A stretch of DNA of 64,000 nucleotides from VGJW01 sp035285595 (GCA_035285595.1 JAYKGV010000006.1:1-64000); one strand, 5' to 3'; shown: positions 50,028 to 59,141, counted from the stretch's first letter. Made by a program: numbers and translations. Notes: a model not told the origin generated them from the letters alone.

Positions 50028-52088
50028 TTGGACAACGACCAATACCTGAGCATCTTCCTCGACGAAGCCCGAGAGATGCTGCAGCTGCTCAACGATCGCC
50101 TGCTGCAGCTTGAAAGTCGGCCTGAGGACCGCAAGGCCATTGACGAGATTTTCAGGGCCGCCCACACCCTGAAGGGCATGTCGGCCACGATGGGGTTTGC
50201 CGCCCTTGCGGACCTGACCCACAAGATGGAGAACATGCTCGATGCCGTTCGCACGGGCAAGCGTGCGGCGGACCGACAGGCTGTCGACGTCCTGTTTTCG
50301 TGCGTCGACACCATCTCGGGCATGCTGGACGCCATCATCGAGGAGCGTTCGGGCCCCGATCACAGACCTCTCGTACAACGGATCACCGCGCTTCTCGAAG
50401 GGTCCGCGTCCCCTCCTCCTGCGACAGGGACCACTCCAGAGGCTGCGACAACGACCTCGGAGGCTTGGCCTGCGGTCGCGGATTATGTCAGGACGGTCAT
50501 CTCAGAAGGAGAATCCCAGGGATTCAAGGCGCATTGGGTCGAGGTCACCCTGTCGGCAGGCTGCATGCTCAAGGGCGTACGTGCCTACATGGTCATGTCG
50601 GCGCTGGAGGGGCATGGCGAGATCCTGCAAGCCCTCCCGGAGGTCTCGGAGCTCGAGGAGGAACGCTTCGACCAATCGTTCTGCCTCCTGGTACTGACCA
50701 AGGAAGAACCCACAAGCCTGGAGGCGCGCATCCGCGATGTCTCAGAAGTGACGAATGTGCGGACGGCCCCACTGCCTGCGCCTCGTTCCACCCCCAGGGG
50801 GGGCGTCGCCCCGGTATCACAACCGCCCTCGCCCCCGACCGCTTCGTTTTCACCGGCTCCGGCAGGGCCAGCTGCTGCGCCTGCACCTTCGCAGCCCATG
50901 GGCAAAGGCCCTCAGGAGCCGCGTCCGGAGGAAAGCAAGGCCAAGGTGGCCCAGACGGTGAGGGTGGCCACTGAGCGGCTCGATGCCTTGGTCAACTTGG
51001 TGGGAGAGTTGGTCATCGACCGCACCCGCCTGCAGGAAATCGTCCATCGCTACGAGTCCGATGACGTCAAGGAGGTCATCCGTCACGTCGGCTCGGTCAT
51101 TTCGGATATCCATGGGGTCGTCATGAAGCTACGCATGATGCCCGTCGAGAGGGTCTTCAGCAGATTTCCTCGCATGGTTCGCGATCTGGCACGCGAGTTG
51201 GGCAAGGAGGTCCAGCTGGTGGTGGAGGGCCAGGAAACCGAACTGGATCGCCTGATGATCGACGAGATCGCCGACCCTCTGCTTCATCTGCTGCGCAATG
51301 CGGTAGACCACGGACTCGAGCGCGGCGATGATCGCGAGTTGATGGGCAAGCCACGGGTGGGAACCATTCGCCTCGCGGCCCGGCACGAGGGCAGCCACGT
51401 CATCATCGAGGTACAGGACGACGGCAAGGGCCTCGACCCCGATCGAATCCGGCGCAAGGCGATCGAGAAGGGACTGATTAGCCAGGACGAGGCCATGCGG
51501 CTCAGCGACAAACAATGTCTCGATCTATTGTTTTTGCCGGGTTTCTCGACCCGCGACGAAGTGACCGACATCTCCGGGCGCGGGGTCGGTATGGATGCGG
51601 TCAAGGCCAAGACGCTCGCGTTGGGGGGCGTCCTCGACATGACGAGCCAAGTGGGCAAGGGCACGCACGTGACGGTGATCCTTCCGCTGACACTCGCCAT
51701 CATCCAGTGCATGCTGACCGAGGTAGGTGACGAAATCTACGCCATTCCCATCAGCTTCATCGAGGACGCCCACGATCTCGTGGACCTTTCCTTGCAGTCG
51801 GTTCAAGACGAAGAGATGGCGATGCTGCGCGGGCAGAGCCTGCCCTTGCGTCGCTTGCGTGAGGATCTGGACGTGCCGGGCGGGTCCCAGGGGCAAGAGG
51901 CCTCCGTGGTCATCGTACGCGTCGGTTCGAGGCGAACAGGCTTCCTCGTGGATCGTCTGCTGGGTCAGCAGGAGGTGGTCATCAAGCCCATCAGCCGCCT
52001 CGCGGGAACCATGGGCAAGGTCAGCGGCGCCTCCATTCTGGGTGACGGGCGCATTGCGCTGATCCTCGACGCCTCCGCCGTAGCCTGA
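50028..52088 (+). CDS. cheA: Chemotaxis histidine kinase CheA
   Basis: 686 residues with the full CheA layout: HPt domain with phosphorylated His46 (RAAHTLKGMSATMG), a CheY-binding P2-like domain (~150-245), a Pro/Ala-rich linker, the dimerisation helices (TERLDALVNLVGELVIDRTR), the ATPase with N box HLLRNAVDHGLE, G1 DDGKGLD and G2 GRGVGMDAVK, and a CheW-like P5 domain to the end. TTG start 5 bases after the CheR-like gene. Only the FliY/CheC phosphatases and no CheB are encoded nearby. Confidence 0.96.
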   Translation: MDNDQYLSIFLDEAREMLQLLNDRLLQLESRPEDRKAIDEIFRAAHTLKGMSATMGFAALADLTHKMENMLDAVRTGKRAADRQAVDVLFSCVDTISGMLDAIIEERSGPDHRPLVQRITALLEGSASPPPATGTTPEAATTTSEAWPAVADYVRTVISEGESQGFKAHWVEVTLSAGCMLKGVRAYMVMSALEGHGEILQALPEVSELEEERFDQSFCLLVLTKEEPTSLEARIRDVSEVTNVRTAPLPAPRSTPRGGVAPVSQPPSPPTASFSPAPAGPAAAPAPSQPMGKGPQEPRPEESKAKVAQTVRVATERLDALVNLVGELVIDRTRLQEIVHRYESDDVKEVIRHVGSVISDIHGVVMKLRMMPVERVFSRFPRMVRDLARELGKEVQLVVEGQETELDRLMIDEIADPLLHLLRNAVDHGLERGDDRELMGKPRVGTIRLAARHEGSHVIIEVQDDGKGLDPDRIRRKAIEKGLISQDEAMRLSDKQCLDLLFLPGFSTRDEVTDISGRGVGMDAVKAKTLALGGVLDMTSQVGKGTHVTVILPLTLAIIQCMLTEVGDEIYAIPISFIEDAHDLVDLSLQSVQDEEMAMLRGQSLPLRRLREDLDVPGGSQGQEASVVIVRVGSRRTGFLVDRLLGQQEVVIKPISRLAGTMGKVSGASILGDGRIALILDASAVA

Positions 52089-52100
52089 GGCTGATGACTG

Positions 52101-52724
52101 ATGACCGGACCGCATGATCTGACCGAACTCCAGCTCGATGCCCTGCGAGAACTTGGCAACGTCGGTTCCGGCCACGCCGCCACTTCCCTCTCGACGATGC
52201 TGGGCGTGCCGGTCAAGATGGAGGTACCAGCCGTCGGCCTGAGCGACGTGAGCCAAATCGGAGACTTGCTGGGCGGCCGCGAAGCCATGGTCAGGGCGGT
52301 CTACCTGCTGGTCTCGGGTGAACTCGAAGGACATATGGCGCTGATCATGCGAGAGGCCGAGGCGTTGCGGCTCCTCGCGGCCCTGATGCCTGAGCGCCTC
52401 TCGAATCAGAAAAGTGACGAACTTGCCGAATCGGCACTGGCCGAAATCGGCAATATCCTGACCTCCGCCTATGTCGGTGCCTTGACCCGCTGGACCGGCC
52501 TCGACCTTCGCCCCAGCCCCCCGCTGACTGCGCACGACCAGGCCGGGGCGATTCTTGACTCGCTCACAGCCGAGCTGCAACTCGCGGGCAGGACGGTCCT
52601 GACACTTGAAGGCCGCCTCGAGGTCCCGTCCGTTCCCGGATGTGGCATCTTGCTCCTGTTCCTGCCGCCGCCCGCCTCCTTGCCCCGGATGCTCGGAGCT
52701 CTCGGGTTGGATGCGCTGCAGTGA
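52101..52724 (+). CDS. cheC: CheY-P phosphatase CheC
   Basis: 207 residues. Two E-x-x-N phosphatase helices are intact: LRELGNVGSGHAATSLSTML and LAEIGNILTSAYVGALTRW. CheC removes phosphate from CheY-P and is regulated by binding CheD, encoded next with a 4-bp overlap, as in Bacillus and Thermotoga. Confidence 0.95.
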   Translation: MTGPHDLTELQLDALRELGNVGSGHAATSLSTMLGVPVKMEVPAVGLSDVSQIGDLLGGREAMVRAVYLLVSGELEGHMALIMREAEALRLLAALMPERLSNQKSDELAESALAEIGNILTSAYVGALTRWTGLDLRPSPPLTAHDQAGAILDSLTAELQLAGRTVLTLEGRLEVPSVPGCGILLLFLPPPASLPRMLGALGLDALQ

Positions 52725-53227
52725 GAGACGTCCCGATGGCCTCTACCGTCGTGACGACGGACCCTTCGGAGACCTTGCGCATCGTGGGCCTCGGTAGCTG
52801 CGTGGCCATCGTCCTGCGACACGTCCAGGTCCCTTTGGTAGGGGTCGGCCACTTCATGCTTCCCAGACGAGCCCTCGGAGTTCAGGACGAGTCTGACGAC
52901 AAGTTCGTCGATGCGGGGCTTGGGGCCATGGTCGTCAAGCTGGCCCGACGAGCCGAGCACTCTATGGAGTTGGAAGCCCTGTTGGTCGGGGGCTCCCGGA
53001 TGTTCCGCGGCCTTGGGGCAGGAGCCGGGATCGGGAGGCGAAACGTCCAAGCCGCAACCGAAAGCCTTGAAGAACACGGCATTCCCCTGGTCGGAGGCGA
53101 CGTGGGGGGAACGCTGAGCCGCAACTTACTCGTGAAGGCCTGCGGACGCGAGGTGTCCGTCGCGCTGCTCGGGCAGGCAGGTGCTCCCTTGACGGCCTGG
53201 TTCGACCGCGAGGAACCACAGACGTGA
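52721..53227 (+). CDS. cheD: Chemoreceptor deamidase CheD
   Basis: 168 residues from the GTG at 52721. The catalytic Cys lies in GLGSCVAIVL and the His in GVGHFMLPRR; GGSRMFRGLGAGAGIGRRNV matches later blocks. The family usually has Thr six residues before the Cys; here it is Ile, which could reduce deamidase activity while CheC binding is kept. GTGA overlap with cheC. Confidence 0.92.
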   Translation: MRDVPMASTVVTTDPSETLRIVGLGSCVAIVLRHVQVPLVGVGHFMLPRRALGVQDESDDKFVDAGLGAMVVKLARRAEHSMELEALLVGGSRMFRGLGAGAGIGRRNVQAATESLEEHGIPLVGGDVGGTLSRNLLVKACGREVSVALLGQAGAPLTAWFDREEPQT

Positions 53228-53457
53228 TGCACCGGGACTGGACCCTGGTCCTTGGAGCCGGGGCCCTCGTACTGGTTGGCAGCCTCGCCCTCGTAGCGGG
53301 GGCGACCCTCGGCACGGCCATCTACCGGGCGCTGCTGGCTTCTCTGTTGGGCGGTCTTCTTGGCTTTGCACTGGATGTGGTTTTGGCCCAAGTACCGCCC
53401 CCCGAGCTGCTGGATCAGAAGTTGGGCAAACCCGCTGATGAAGACTCCGAGACGTGA
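53224..53457 (+). CDS. Small membrane protein between cheD and fliA
   Basis: 77 residues. Two membrane helices (LVLGAGALVLVGSLALVAGA and ALLASLLGGLLGFALDVVLA) are joined by a short turn; an acidic tail ends in KPADEDSET. No family is recognised. The GTGATG start overlaps cheD. Its location beside the flagellar sigma gene parallels the variable small genes at this spot in Bacillus-type operons, so a role in flagellar or chemotaxis regulation is possible but unproven. Confidence 0.7.
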   Translation: MMHRDWTLVLGAGALVLVGSLALVAGATLGTAIYRALLASLLGGLLGFALDVVLAQVPPPELLDQKLGKPADEDSET

Positions 53458-53472
53458 TCGGAAACGATGAAG

Positions 53473-53502
53473 TTGCCCGGGAGAGGCCGACGGGGCTATG
53501 AT
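53473..53502 (+). promoter_or_regulatory. Predicted promoter before fliA
   Basis: TTGCCC (53473-53478), an 18-base spacer and TATGAT (53497-53502) precede the fliA ATG by about 33 bases. The -10 hexamer and spacer length equal those before flgB, suggesting one housekeeping-type sigma reads both. GAGG lies near the ATG (53536). Confidence 0.5.
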
Positions 53503-53535
53503 GAAGTGACGCGAAGTCAAGGCACGTGAGGTGGG

Positions 53536-54333
53536 ATGGCGGACACCCCGGCTCCTGAGCTCTGGTCGACGTTCATCCGTACGGGTGGGTCAAAGGAGCG
53601 CGAGCAACTCATTGTCCACTACATGCCGCTGGTCCGGTATGTCGTGGGCCGCCTTGCCCTGACCCTACCTTCCACGCTCGACCAGGACGATCTCAACGGG
53701 TATGGCCTCATCGGCCTCATCCAGGCCGTCGAGAAGTTCCAGCCCGAGCGAGGAGTCAAATTCGAAACCTATGCGGCCACGCGGATTCGTGGTGCCATCC
53801 TGGATGAACTTCGAAGCCAGGACTGGGTACCGCGATCGGTCCGCAGCAGGGGCAGGGAAATTTCCGAGGCCATGGTCCGATTGGAGGCCACGCTGGGCCG
53901 ACCGGCCACCGATGATGAACTGGCGCGCCACATGGGTCTGTCCGTGCAAGAGCTCGGCCACGCCATGGCGCGCGAAACCAGCCCTTTCCTCTCTCTGGAC
54001 GAGATGATCCAAGGCTCCGAGGATGGTCAGAGCCTGACGTGGCTCGACACGATGCCCGACGAGAGACCAGGGCCCGCTCATATCCTGGAAGAGGACGAAT
54101 TCCGCCGCGAGCTTGCCGCAGCCATCGATCGTCTGCCCGAGCGTGAGCGAATGGTTCTTGCCCTGTACTACAAGGAAGGCCTCACCCTGAAGGAAATCGG
54201 TCAAGTGTTGGGTGTCACGGAATCCCGGGTTTGCCAGATTCACACCCAGGCGGCGCTGCGTCTGCGAGGCCATGTCCATCGCTACCTCGGCATCCTGCCT
54301 GATGGGGCCGGCTTGCCGAGGGGGCGCAAGTGA
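53536..54333 (+). CDS. fliA: Flagellar sigma factor FliA (sigma-28 family)
   Basis: 265 residues. Region 2 (LVRYVVGRLALTLPSTLDQD, GYGLIGLIQAVEKF, FETYAATRIRGAILDELRSQ), the linker DWVPRSVRSRGREI specific to FliA/WhiG/SigD, region 3 (GRPATDDELARHMGLSVQEL) and region 4 (LPERERMVLALYYKEGLTLK, IGQVLGVTESRVCQIH) are all present. It would direct late flagellar genes, which are outside this window. flgM was not found. Its stop overlaps cheW. Confidence 0.95.
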   Translation: MADTPAPELWSTFIRTGGSKEREQLIVHYMPLVRYVVGRLALTLPSTLDQDDLNGYGLIGLIQAVEKFQPERGVKFETYAATRIRGAILDELRSQDWVPRSVRSRGREISEAMVRLEATLGRPATDDELARHMGLSVQELGHAMARETSPFLSLDEMIQGSEDGQSLTWLDTMPDERPGPAHILEEDEFRRELAAAIDRLPERERMVLALYYKEGLTLKEIGQVLGVTESRVCQIHTQAALRLRGHVHRYLGILPDGAGLPRGRK

Positions 54334-54818
54334 TGACCTTGTCCTCCCGGGGCGCACAGAGCGTCCGGATGACCACCGGCCGCACCCAGCTCGTCACCTT
54401 TCGTCTGGGCGACGAAATCTACGGGTTGCCCATCGACCACGTCCGCGAAATCATCAGTTCTCGCCACGCCACGCGACTACCCGGGGCAGCTCCTCACGTC
54501 GCCGGACTCATCAACCTGCGCGGTGAGGTCATCCCGGTGTTCCGTCTGCGAACGTGGTTCGGACTCAAGGACGAGGCGCCTGCCGCGTCGACCACCATCA
54601 TTACGGAATGGCGCGGCGAACGCTTCGGCTTCCAGGTCGATGCCGTCCAGCAGGTCGTATGGCTGGACCGCAGCCAAATCGACCCCCCGACGGCCCAGTT
54701 CCAACAGCACTCCCCCCATATCGCCGGACTGGGCAAGCACGAAGGCCGTCTGCTGATCCTGCTGGACCTCGATGCCCTCTTCCGCGACAGCGATGAAGAC
54801 GGCACCGGCCGTGGCTGA
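54330..54818 (+). CDS. cheW: Chemotaxis coupling protein CheW
   Basis: 162 residues. QLVTFRLGDEIYGLPIDHVR, HVAGLINLRGEVIPVFRLRT and LLILLDLDALF are CheW blocks; it links receptors to CheA. It begins GTGATG in overlap with fliA. The DUF3326 gene starts inside its last codons. Confidence 0.94.
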   Translation: MMTLSSRGAQSVRMTTGRTQLVTFRLGDEIYGLPIDHVREIISSRHATRLPGAAPHVAGLINLRGEVIPVFRLRTWFGLKDEAPAASTTIITEWRGERFGFQVDAVQQVVWLDRSQIDPPTAQFQQHSPHIAGLGKHEGRLLILLDLDALFRDSDEDGTGRG

Positions 54819-56079
54819 CAGGTGGCTTCGGCCGGAGCGCCTGGTCGTGCCCGCTCCACGTACGCGGGTCTCCTTGCTGCAGGATTTGCTGCCGCCCGAC
54901 CTCTCGGCTCGTTCGACCACGCTGCACGTCGCGGTGACTGCGTGCGACGCCGAGGTCTGGCAGATCGAGACCTTGGAGGCCGGGCCAGGGCTGGAACTCC
55001 CTCCCCTGCCGCCTCCGTCCGCACCATCAAGTCCCGCCGAGACGACGCCCTGGACCATCACGCTGGCCCTGCCAACGGGCCTGGGGCTCGAAACCGGCGG
55101 GTACGCAGGGGACGGCACTCCAGCGGCTCGCCTGTTGGCAGGACTCGCGGATCGTTTTGTCACCCATCCCAACGTGGTGAATGCCGCCGCACTCAACTGG
55201 GCACCACGAGGCACGGCCTATACCGAAGGTGGACTGCTCGACGGCTGGCTTGAAGGCCGCTGGGACCTCTTGCCTCGTAGATCCAACATCGTGGGGATTC
55301 TGCTGGACGCCGGCCTTGATGAACAGGCGAGACGCGCCGTCGAGAACGCCTTGTCGACCTTTCGGACGGTAGGTGGTGGACGCTGCCTGGTCGAGGAAAC
55401 CTCGACTCCGCTCGCGATGCGACTGATACGCGGACCAGGCGGCCGCAGCCTCGGGCAACTGGCGGATGCAGGCCCCTTGGTCGAGGCGGCGCGGCGGCTG
55501 GTGAACCGGGGTGCCGAGGCCATCGCCATCCTGACGGACATGGAGCCGCTGGCCACATTTGATGCGGCTTACGCTGCCGGCCAGGGACCGGACCCCATCG
55601 GGGGACTGGAAGCCATGATCTCGCGGCTGGTGGGACGGGCCGTCGGCCGACCCACGGCTCACGCCCCTTGGATCCCGCCATCTCTCGATCAGGTCGACCC
55701 TAGAGGTGCCGCCGAAGAACTTGGCCTGTCTTACTTCCTCTGCGTCCTTAGAGGCCTGCAGGAAGCCCCGGCAGCGGTTGCCCCCGGAAGCCACCCAGGG
55801 GGGTGGCCTGCCGCTGGTGTCTTGGTCGTACCGGCCACCGCGATGGGAGGCAGCGGGACGTACGCCGCCAGCAAGCGGGGCCTCTATCTGGTGGCGGTAG
55901 ACAACCCTTCCGTACTCGAGGTCACTGCTGAGGCTCTCGGCCTCGAGGCCTGTCATGCCCGCACCTGGGCCGAGGCCGCCGGCGTGGTTTTGGCTTTGCG
56001 AGAAGGCATTGCGCCGGAGACGCTGCAAAGACCCTTCCCGCGAAACCTTGTGCCGACGCTTCCCGTCCACTCTTCGTGA
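54793..56079 (+). CDS. DUF3326 family protein
   Basis: About 428 residues. ITLALPTGLGLETGGYAGDG, ADRFVTHPNVVNAAALNW, LPRRSNIVGILLDAGL, EGGLLDGWLEG and PIGGLEAMISRLVGRAVGRP with AHAPW define DUF3326, a family frequent in cyanobacteria and some other phyla, with no function known to me. The start is uncertain: ATG 54793 or GTG 54811, both overlapping cheW. It is followed by an ECF sigma gene in a GTGA overlap. Nothing in the sequence links it to motility. Confidence 0.85.
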   Translation: MKTAPAVADRWLRPERLVVPAPRTRVSLLQDLLPPDLSARSTTLHVAVTACDAEVWQIETLEAGPGLELPPLPPPSAPSSPAETTPWTITLALPTGLGLETGGYAGDGTPAARLLAGLADRFVTHPNVVNAAALNWAPRGTAYTEGGLLDGWLEGRWDLLPRRSNIVGILLDAGLDEQARRAVENALSTFRTVGGGRCLVEETSTPLAMRLIRGPGGRSLGQLADAGPLVEAARRLVNRGAEAIAILTDMEPLATFDAAYAAGQGPDPIGGLEAMISRLVGRAVGRPTAHAPWIPPSLDQVDPRGAAEELGLSYFLCVLRGLQEAPAAVAPGSHPGGWPAAGVLVVPATAMGGSGTYAASKRGLYLVAVDNPSVLEVTAEALGLEACHARTWAEAAGVVLALREGIAPETLQRPFPRNLVPTLPVHSS

Positions 56080-56663
56080 AGCTGCATTTCCGCCGCCGTC
56101 GAGGGGAATCCACATCCCGGGCCGACATTGTCCGAGCGGCCCGGCAAGGGGATGACCGCGCCTTCACTGACATGATTACGGGGGTTCAGGAAAGGCTCTG
56201 GCAAGTGGCGCGGCGGCTGGCCACCGATGATGACGTGGCAGCTGACTTGGTGCAGGAGAGCCTGGTCCGTGCCTATCGTTCCCTTCCTCGGCTCAAGGAT
56301 CCGGAGCGCTTCCTTCCCTGGCTGTTGCGCATCTTGAATCATCTCGCCGCCGACATGCTCGGCAAACCGGGAACACTTTCCCTCGAGGCCTTGGCAGAAG
56401 CCGGAGTGAACCTGCCCGCACCGGATCGGGATGGGCCCGAGGCCCGTGCCGACTCCCGCCACACGGGCGAAGCCGCCGACCGTGCCTTGCGGGCCATGCC
56501 GCTCATCTACCGTCAGCCCCTCGTCCTGCGCCATGTACTTGACTGGCCCTACCACGAGATTGCGGAAGTGCTCGGATGGCCCCTGGGGACCGTCAAGACC
56601 CGGCTCATTCGCGGACGCGAGCTGCTGCGAGAACACCTCTTGCGGGAGGGCATTCATCCGTGA
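56076..56663 (+). CDS. ECF-family RNA polymerase sigma factor
   Basis: 195 residues. Sigma region 2 (DIVRAARQGDDRAFTDMITG, DLVQESLVRAYRSLPRLKDP, FLPWLLRILNHLAADML) and region 4 (AMPLIYRQPLVLRHVLDWPY, HEIAEVLGWPLGTVKTRLIR) are separated by a short variable linker with no region 3, as in ECF factors. The next gene, overlapping by 4 bases, encodes a zinc-finger anti-sigma factor, so this is a sigma/anti-sigma pair. The stimulus is unknown. Confidence 0.92.
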   Translation: MKLHFRRRRGESTSRADIVRAARQGDDRAFTDMITGVQERLWQVARRLATDDDVAADLVQESLVRAYRSLPRLKDPERFLPWLLRILNHLAADMLGKPGTLSLEALAEAGVNLPAPDRDGPEARADSRHTGEAADRALRAMPLIYRQPLVLRHVLDWPYHEIAEVLGWPLGTVKTRLIRGRELLREHLLREGIHP

Positions 56664-57056
56664 CGTGCGACGAACTGCGTTGGCAATTCCACGAAGGTCT
56701 CGGCGAGACCTTCCCGGACGCTCATGCGATCCGGCATCTTGAAAAGTGTCCTTTGTGCCGTGCCTGGACCACCGGCATCGCGCAGGCCGCGTCCACGCTT
56801 CTCCACGAGCACGCCCCCGCCGCTTCCCAGGGATTTCAGCCGTGCCCTCGGGCCCGCCATGCGGCGCGAACGCCGAGCAAGGCAACTGGCCAGATGGCGC
56901 AAAATCGCGGCTGGCCTGATCCTCCTGGGGACGGCCGCGGGCGGGTGGCAGCTGGGACGGGTGCTGGTCGTCCGCGAATACGGCTCTCCCATGCGCGAAG
57001 GGGCCATCTTCGTGCAACCGACCCCAAGGCTCGTGCCTGCGTCCTTAGGACGGTGA
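56660..57056 (+). CDS. Zinc-finger anti-sigma factor with apparent frameshift
   Basis: The GTG at 56660 starts MTCDELRWQFHEGLG..., with a zinc-binding HLEKCPLC (HxxxCxxC) typical of anti-sigma factors of ECF sigmas. This frame loses sense after HEHA. The frame one base ahead continues well: PPPLPRDFSRALGPAMRRER, then a membrane helix KIAAGLILLGTAAGGWQLG and a stop at 57054-57056. The switch falls at the C-run 56814-56818. One extra C, as a sequencing error, mutation or programmed +1 slip, would explain it; corrected length is about 131 residues. The end overlaps ligA by 12 bases. Confidence 0.75.
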
Positions 57057-59141
57057 ATCGGTTCGGGAGGCCAGCAAGACCCTGTAGCCTTCCTCATCGA
57101 CGACAGGAATGCCCGCCTCCTCGGCCTTGCGACGCTTGCTACCGGCCTTTTCGCCCGCCACAACCAAAGTGGTTCGCCGCGTCACGGTTTCTCCGACCCG
57201 TGCCCCGAGTGCACGGGCCTCCTCCTGAAACAGCTCGCGCGGCCGGGACAACGTGCCCGTGAACACCAACTCCTCCCCGGCAAGCGGGCCTTCCTGTTCC
57301 TCAGGCGTGCCCGCAGGGCCTTCGACCTGCAGCCCAGCCGCCGCAAGGCGCGCCAAGACCTCGCGGTTGTGAGGCTCAGCCATGAAGTCCACGATGGCCG
57401 TTGCCATCTCAGGGCCTACGCCGTGCAGGGCCTCGAGATCCTCTCGTGTGGCATCAGCCAGCCGCGCCAGCGTCGGGAAGGCAAGGGCGAGCAGTCCCGC
57501 CGTCACTTCGCCGACTTCCGGAATACCCAAGGAGTGAAGGAGACGGGCGTAGGGACGCGACTTGCTGCCCTCGATGGCCGCCAACAAGTTGGACGCGGAT
57601 TTCGTCCCCATGCGCTCGAGCTGGGCAAGGGAGTCAGGATCGAGCCCGTAGAGATCCGCAACGGTCCGAACCATGCCGGCATCCACCAAGGCGGCACACA
57701 GCTTCTCACCCAAGCCCTCGATGTCCATGGCTCGTCTGCTGCCAAAGTGCCACAGGCGATGGACAATCTGGGCCCTGCAGGCCAGGCCTCCGGTACAGCG
57801 CACGGCCACCTGCCCGGGCAAACGCTCGAGATGAGCGCCACATTCCGGGCACACTTCCGGCATCTCGAAGACCCGCTCGGTACCGACACGCCGCTCGACG
57901 ACGGCCGCCACCACCTGCGGGATGACGTCGCCGGCTCGCTGCACCACCACCCAGTCCCCAACCCGGATATCCTTGCGGGAGATCTCGTCGGCATTGTGCA
58001 GGGTGGCGTGACTGACGACGACCCCACCGATGGGCACAGGTTCAAGGACTGCGGTCGGGGTGAGGACGCCGGTTCGTCCCACGGACACTTCGATGTCACG
58101 CAGTCTCGTGATCTCCTGGATGGCAGGGAACTTGTAGGCCAAGGCCCACCGAGGCTCCCGTCCCACCGCTCCAAGCACCTCCTGGTCGGCCAGCGCATTC
58201 ACCTTCACCACCATGCCGTCGATGTCGTACGGAAGGTCGGCGCGTCGTTCCAGCCAGAGCTTATGATGGGCCTGTACCTCGTCCACCCCGTCAGCTCGCT
58301 GGGGGCGGGTGGTCCGAAATCCGTACTGCTCGAGACGCTCCAATGCCCCCAGGTGACTGGTCACGTCGCGCAGGCCGGAGACCGCATACGCGAGGAAGCG
58401 CAGCGGCCGGGTCCGGGTGACTCGTGGGTCCGTCTGCCGCAAGGAGCCCGCAGCCGCATTGCGCGGATTGGCAAACACCTTCTCGCCCCGCTCCGCCTGC
58501 GCCTGATTGAAGGTCTCGAACTCATCCTTGGTCATGTAGACTTCCCCGCGCACCTCGAGCCGATCGACGTATGGGGGCAGGTCCCAAGGAACATCCCGAA
58601 TGGTCCTTATGTTGAGGGTGACGTCTTCCCCGGAAAGTCCGTCTCCGCGCGTCAAGCCCCTCACCAGACTTCCGTCCTCGTAGATCAGAGACACCGCAAG
58701 GCCGTCGACCTTGACCTCGGTCGCATAGGTGACGTGGCCGTCGGCTGTCGCCTGAGGCCCCGTGGCATCGGCGCGGGCCAGCAACCTGCGTACCCGCTCG
58801 TCCCATGACCGCAGACCGGCCTCGTCGAAAGCATTGGCCAAAGACAGCATCGGACGCTCGTGGGGGACGGTCCGAAAATCGGTCTGCAGGGGAGCCCCCA
58901 CCGTACGGGTCGGCGAATCAGGGCGCTCCAGCTCCGGGTATTCCGCCTCCAGCACCTGCAGACGCTGGAAAAGCCGATCATATTCGGCGTCGGACACCGT
59001 AGGGCTGGCCAGAAGGTAGTACCGGACATTGTGCTCGTGCAACGCACGGCGCAGACCCTCGACTTCGCGGACGACATCGTCCGGGACCCCTGCGTGAGCC
59101 ATCGGTCCCACGACTTCGGCATGTTCCGTCATGGCCCGCAT
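57045..59141 (-). CDS. ligA: NAD-dependent DNA ligase LigA
   Basis: 698 residues, normal for LigA. The adenylation Lys is K144 in TEVKVDGLAVSLIYEDG. Following blocks: LTRGDGLSGEDVTLNIRTIR, LEVRGEVYM, FANPRNAAAGSLRQ, ALAYKFPA and PTAVLEPVPIGGVVVSHATL (OB fold); a zinc finger with CPECGAHLERLPGQVAVRC and CRAQ; HhH motifs (IPEVGEVTAGLLA, LHGVGPEMATAIVDF) and a C-terminal BRCT domain (ELVFTGTLSRPRELFQEEAR). An ATG at 59141 or 59132 starts it. It converges on the anti-sigma gene. Confidence 0.97.
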   Translation of the reverse strand: MRAMTEHAEVVGPMAHAGVPDDVVREVEGLRRALHEHNVRYYLLASPTVSDAEYDRLFQRLQVLEAEYPELERPDSPTRTVGAPLQTDFRTVPHERPMLSLANAFDEAGLRSWDERVRRLLARADATGPQATADGHVTYATEVKVDGLAVSLIYEDGSLVRGLTRGDGLSGEDVTLNIRTIRDVPWDLPPYVDRLEVRGEVYMTKDEFETFNQAQAERGEKVFANPRNAAAGSLRQTDPRVTRTRPLRFLAYAVSGLRDVTSHLGALERLEQYGFRTTRPQRADGVDEVQAHHKLWLERRADLPYDIDGMVVKVNALADQEVLGAVGREPRWALAYKFPAIQEITRLRDIEVSVGRTGVLTPTAVLEPVPIGGVVVSHATLHNADEISRKDIRVGDWVVVQRAGDVIPQVVAAVVERRVGTERVFEMPEVCPECGAHLERLPGQVAVRCTGGLACRAQIVHRLWHFGSRRAMDIEGLGEKLCAALVDAGMVRTVADLYGLDPDSLAQLERMGTKSASNLLAAIEGSKSRPYARLLHSLGIPEVGEVTAGLLALAFPTLARLADATREDLEALHGVGPEMATAIVDFMAEPHNREVLARLAAAGLQVEGPAGTPEEQEGPLAGEELVFTGTLSRPRELFQEEARALGARVGETVTRRTTLVVAGEKAGSKRRKAEEAGIPVVDEEGYRVLLASRTDSPS

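Noticed and set aside
52736..53227. cheD starting at the ATG at 52736
   Set aside because: Possible, but the GTG at 52721 gives the GTGA overlap used throughout this cluster; the difference is five residues.
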